Source of the DNA: Chromera velia
Taxonomy: Eukaryota; Sar; Chromeraceae
Direction of reading: 5' to 3'
NCBI GenBank assembly: GCA_018398765.1
Contig: JAHBMJ010005199.1
Location: forward strand, 1 to 30,000
Length of the DNA stretch: 30,000 nt
A program made the translations under genes and the position numbers. The stretch's first letter is position 1, and each line of letters begins with the position of its first letter. Shown piece after piece: positions 26,883 to 30,000 of this stretch. The notes beneath the pieces were generated by a model. The model was not told the origin of the DNA. It saw only the letters and a program-made list of their open reading frames with translations, and did no database searches.

Positions 26883-27750
26883 CGCGCGCGCGCCCGCGCG
26901 CGTGTTGGTCTGGCTACTTTCTCGTTTTGCTTTTTACATTTGGAAAATGCGGCTGGAATATCAGAGAACGAAACATGACAGGACGTGTTTTCTTTCTCCT
27001 GTTATGCGACGGTGACTCTTCCGGGAAGTACTGAAAGGATGGAGATCCCCCTCTGAATGTCGGGCAGAAGGAGGGAGGAATGCATTTGTCTTGTTTGCTC
27101 TCTCTAAACAATTCCTGGTGCATTTTTCAAGCAGTCGTGTTTCCTCCTTCGATGCGTTTCTTTTGGACGTTTCGGGTTCTTTCCAGAGAGGGACTGTTTT
27201 TGTTTCTCTTTCTTTTACGTCCTGAACACTGCTCGTTCCGCCGTTGTCTGGGGGGGCCTTTGGCATCCTTTTTGTTTCGCTGCGTTTTTTTCTGCCTGTC
27301 TGCCTGTCCCGATTATCACCAAAACTTTGACTTTCTGTTGCTTTTCATCGTTCCGTCTCTTTACTCTGCCTCCCATGGTTGAATGTTGTGCATTCCTCGT
27401 TCATCTCTGCAGAGTCTCGCAACCTGTACGGCTACAGAGGAGGCTTCGTTGCCGGTGGCTACCGCAGAGGACCCTTCGGCTTCGGCCGCGGCGGCTTCGT
27501 TGCTGGCGGCTACAGAAGAGGCCCTCTCGGCTTCCGCAGGGGAGGCTTCGTTGCCGGAGGCTACAGACGCGGCTTCTACGGCCGCCGCCTCTATGGTGCC
27601 CGCGGCGGCTTCGTCGCCGGCGGCTACAGACGTGGACCCCTTGGCGGCGCCAGAGGTGGAGTCGTTGCCGGTGGCTACCGCAGAGGACCTCTCGGTGGCG
27701 TCCGCGGCGGTGTCGTTGCCGGAGGCTTCAGACGCCCCTTCTACGGTTAA
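25487..27750 (+). CDS. Secreted Gly/Tyr/Arg-repeat protein with acidic Ala/Pro N-terminal region
   Basis: Five exons: 25487-25747, 26070-26178, 26329-26364, 26635-26808 and 27413-27750. All have GT...AG borders (donors GTGAGT, GTGGGT, GTCTGT and GTCAGC; acceptors mostly TGCAG). They total 918 nt, giving 305 residues. MKFTALASLLVLGAFA is a clear signal peptide. Next come an Ala/Pro/Glu-rich stretch and a run of Glu/Met (about 20-87), then a 36-residue segment containing VKDTVWIPSMTYEPLIDEKG. Exons 4 and 5 both open with RNLYGYR and encode basic Gly/Tyr/Phe/Arg repeats. Exon 4 uses (G)YRRFGWG units. Exon 5 has six copies of a GGFVAGGYRRGPLG-like unit. The acidic N half and strongly basic aromatic C half suggest an extracellular structural, matrix or adhesive protein, possibly self-associating; this is inference. 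Internal introns 2-4 are phase 1, so exons 3 and 4 could be skipped without a frameshift. High repeat content opens other frames, which are not genes. Confidence 0.85.
26836..26903 (+). repeat. (TC)n(TG)n(CG)n compound microsatellite in intron 4
   Basis: TC repeats (about 26836-26867) pass directly into TG repeats and then an alternating CG tract to about 26903, inside the intron between the two GYR-repeat exons. Alternating TG/CG of this kind can adopt Z-DNA. Confidence 0.85.
27421..27747 (+). repeat. Coding tandem repeat of the GYR protein
   Basis: Six degenerate units of roughly 45-60 bp encode RGG(F/V)VAGG(Y/F)RRG followed by PFGFG, PLGFR, PLGGA or similar. The units vary at synonymous sites, so the repeat looks maintained at protein level. 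Confidence 0.8.
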
Positions 27751-29890
27751 GCTTCCCTCCAAGCTGAGCTGACCGCCAACAAATCAAACAAGGGCGGCCA
27801 GAACAAATCACAGGGAGAGACGGACAAGGAAAACGAGAGATGTAACAAAAAAAAAGAGAAAAAAAGCCCAGAGAGATACAGCATGTCACTGCCCCTTGCA
27901 AGGCTTCAGGGCATCAGACGCTTCTGGTGTGCGCTGTGGCCGTGAAGAAGAAAAGAAAAGAAAAGAAAAGAACAAAGACCGTGAAGTGAAAAGAATTGCT
28001 TTTCTGAGTCAGGTCTTCTCGAGGGCATCTGTATTCATTCGAACTTCTCTGTCTGCTTATGCATGTCTTCGTTTGTTTGTTTGACGATGATCCGTTCATC
28101 AGTCGACCTTTAGGTGCATGAAGTCTGCCGTCATGAGTACCTACTTGTGAGTGTGTGTAAACATTCGGCCGGCTCTGTTGCCGGCTTTTTTCGCGCGCGA
28201 TGGATCGGAAGAGAAAGAAGAAAGGGAAAGCGGAAGACAGAGCAAGAAAAAGAGCCTGCGCAGGACTGACAGCTCCCTATCCCTCTGTGTACATGATAGT
28301 GAGTGCGTGCGTGGTGGAGCAGCGTGTCTGTTTGTTGTTTGCGTTGCTCGCAAGCCCAAACAAAGGGCACACGTGACTTGACTCAAATGTTTGCGTAGCA
28401 TGGGAGGGCCCCTCCGTCTGCAAGCAAATGGTTGTCCTTCCGACCTTCCCAGCGTGGGTGCTTTCTTCACGAATCCGTTCGTTCATGGGGAGAAGAATCA
28501 AATCTCAGGAAAGGAGAAAGGGGTGACTGCATGCTGCGCAATACTGCGAGGGAGGTGGAGGACTTCCGCTTGCTCTGCACGGAGGGGGCGCATATTACTG
28601 CGTGCTGAGAAATACAGAAAGAAAAGTGCATGCTAGGAAGGCATTTCGTTCGTGTGTGTTCAGCAGCAGAACGGAAGAATTATATGATGAAGAAAAAAGA
28701 CAACGAAAGCAAGAGAGGGCACGGTGAAGAAAAAAAAGGCCCTCGATGGTTCGTTCGTTTGCTTGTCTGACTTAATGAAAAGTGGCAACAGACTGACTAC
28801 CTGCCTGCATGAGTGACATTCCAAAAGAATTATTGACTCTGAAGTGAATGAAGAAGCAGGTCCGAGGACGCGTCAGAAAGTGTACCCCCATGATCGAGTC
28901 AGGAGAGCATCAAGAGAAAAAGATAAGGAAAAGCAAATAGAAGCATGCATATGGCGGTACAGAAGGGAAGGAGGCAGGGAGGAATCTTTCTCCTTCTCTG
29001 TGTCCCATTCTGTGTCTGTCCGGAGTTCTTTCTGTGTGCCGGATGCTGCACACTGAAGTGCGCATGCTGACTCACAGAAAAGAAAATGGACTTCTTCAGT
29101 GTCCATTTCCCGTGTGCTTTGTCTTCGTGTTAAATTAAGCATCGTGACTCCTTTTTTCGTTTGTTCGTGCTCTGCTTTTGCGGAGCCTTTGTATCTATAT
29201 TTGCTTGTGCTGTTCCGGACACAGCAGTAAGGTTTCAAGAAAAAAGACAAGAAAAAAGAAAAGACAGACAGAATAAGGATCGAGCAAGTCGGCAGACTGT
29301 GTGCATGCATGTGTGAGGTGAAACGAAAATGCACATGCATCTGGTTGATGTCATGTTGGGGCCGATAGAGGAAGAGAGACGTGTGGAAAGAAAAAAAGAC
29401 ATGCACTGCTGGTACTTTCACGCAAATGAAGCCGTTAATCTCTAAATTGCAGGAAGGATCTTCAGGTATGGACGGACGGACCGCAACGTCCACGAACAGA
29501 CCTGCATGACTCAGTGAACCTGCTTTGAAACCATGCAGTCTCAGTCATTCCTGCTGGGCCTAGCGGGTTGTTCCAAAGATCTCTGGATGAATCAAGAGAA
29601 CTGAAAGCTTGAAAGAAGACGTACACGAGGCTCTCCTACCATACTGAGATGCTGCATGCTCAAGGGCCAGCTAGGAGTTTGTGTGTGTGTTCAGACAAGC
29701 AGACCCAAAATGAGAAACACGGGGCGTCTTGCGATGCACTACGCGTTGCATTGCATTGGCTCGACCCCTCCGTCCAGTGATCGGTCTGACCGGCATGCGA
29801 CCTGCGTGATGCTCCAACAGCTATAGTCACAAATTATGCGTTTATATGTGCACTGTGCAGAAGGTCTAGCAGAAGGTATGACTAGTGACC
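27751..29890. other. 3' flank of the GYR gene and spacer, no supported gene
   Basis: The first few hundred bases are probably 3' untranslated sequence, with A-rich stretches near 27847 and an AAAAG repeat near 27950-27970. Remaining frames are short, purine-rich and without domains or splice context. Two GCCGGC words, spaced by six bases and followed by a T run, lie at 28168-28190. No RNA gene was recognised. Confidence 0.45.
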
Positions 29891-29896
29891 ATGTTT

Positions 29897-29942
29897 GATT
29901 TGATTATATTTGATTTGATTTGATTTGATTTGATTTAATTTG
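29897..29942 (+). repeat. TTTGA pentanucleotide repeat
   Basis: GATTT/TTTGA units are repeated about eight times with small changes, followed directly by a cluster of short palindromes. Confidence 0.85.
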
Positions 29943-29950
29943 AGCTTCAA

Positions 29951-29993
29951 CCTCAAATATTTGATATTTGAGGTAAGATTTGAGGTTAACCTC
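29951..29993. repeat. Two adjacent palindromes
   Basis: 29951-29973 is CCTCAAATAT, a TTG loop, then ATATTTGAGG, a perfect 10-bp stem. 29982-29993 is the perfect palindrome GAGGTTAACCTC. Both share the GAGGT/ACCTC end. They may be the edge of a repeat element continuing beyond the window. Confidence 0.7.
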
Positions 29994-30000
29994 TTAGGGT

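Noticed and set aside
27361-27762. Minus-strand Ala/Ser/Glu-rich frame of 133 codons
   Set aside because: It is a shadow of the GYR repeat exon.

Overview
This window is nuclear DNA from a eukaryote. The supported genes are split by GT...AG introns. Their acceptors are almost always a pyrimidine run ending in TGCAG, and exon joins keep the reading frame exactly. There are no operons, Shine-Dalgarno sites or prokaryotic gene packing. The protein families seen (a Hedgehog-type Hint protein, ankyrin, TPR and UBA proteins, and Gly/Tyr/Arg-rich and Cys/Pro-rich lineage-specific proteins), together with islands of about 50% GC separated by AT-rich and microsatellite-rich spacers, suggest a protist. 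A photosynthetic alveolate such as Chromera velia is my best guess, but that is inference.

Layout. 1-5750 is a gene-poor repeat region. It holds a CA/CACT microsatellite, an AT-rich spacer, a 22-bp perfect inverted repeat with arms 1.5 kb apart, and a roughly 0.5-kb tandem duplication dense in GGCCTGTCAAA-like motifs. 5882-8291 (-) is a two-exon gene for a secreted protein with a Cys-rich module, a charged Pro/Lys/Glu linker and a Hedgehog/intein-like Hint domain. About 600 bp away, 8900-11380 (+) is an intronless gene for a large protein with one ankyrin-like unit. 11381-12496 is an AT-rich spacer. 12497-15887 (+) is a gene I reconstruct as eight exons, ending in a UBA domain. 15888-18135 has no gene I can support.

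18136-19279 (-) is a two-exon TPR gene. 19599-24687 (-) is a nine-exon gene in which every intron is phase 0 and short Cys/Pro-rich exons alternate with coiled-coil exons. 25487-27750 (+) is a five-exon gene for a secreted Ala/Pro/Glu-rich then Gly/Tyr/Arg-repeat protein. 27751-30000 has no supported gene; it ends in a TTTGA-type repeat and two short palindromes.

Two divergent gene pairs (8291/8900 and 24687/25487) each have a TA-dinucleotide run in their shared upstream DNA. Nothing ties the genes into one pathway, as expected for a eukaryotic chromosome. Two of them (Hint and GYR-repeat) encode secreted proteins built from low-complexity and repeat modules, so an extracellular or cell-wall role is a reasonable guess. 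All exon models come from reading splice signals and frame; no transcript evidence was available.
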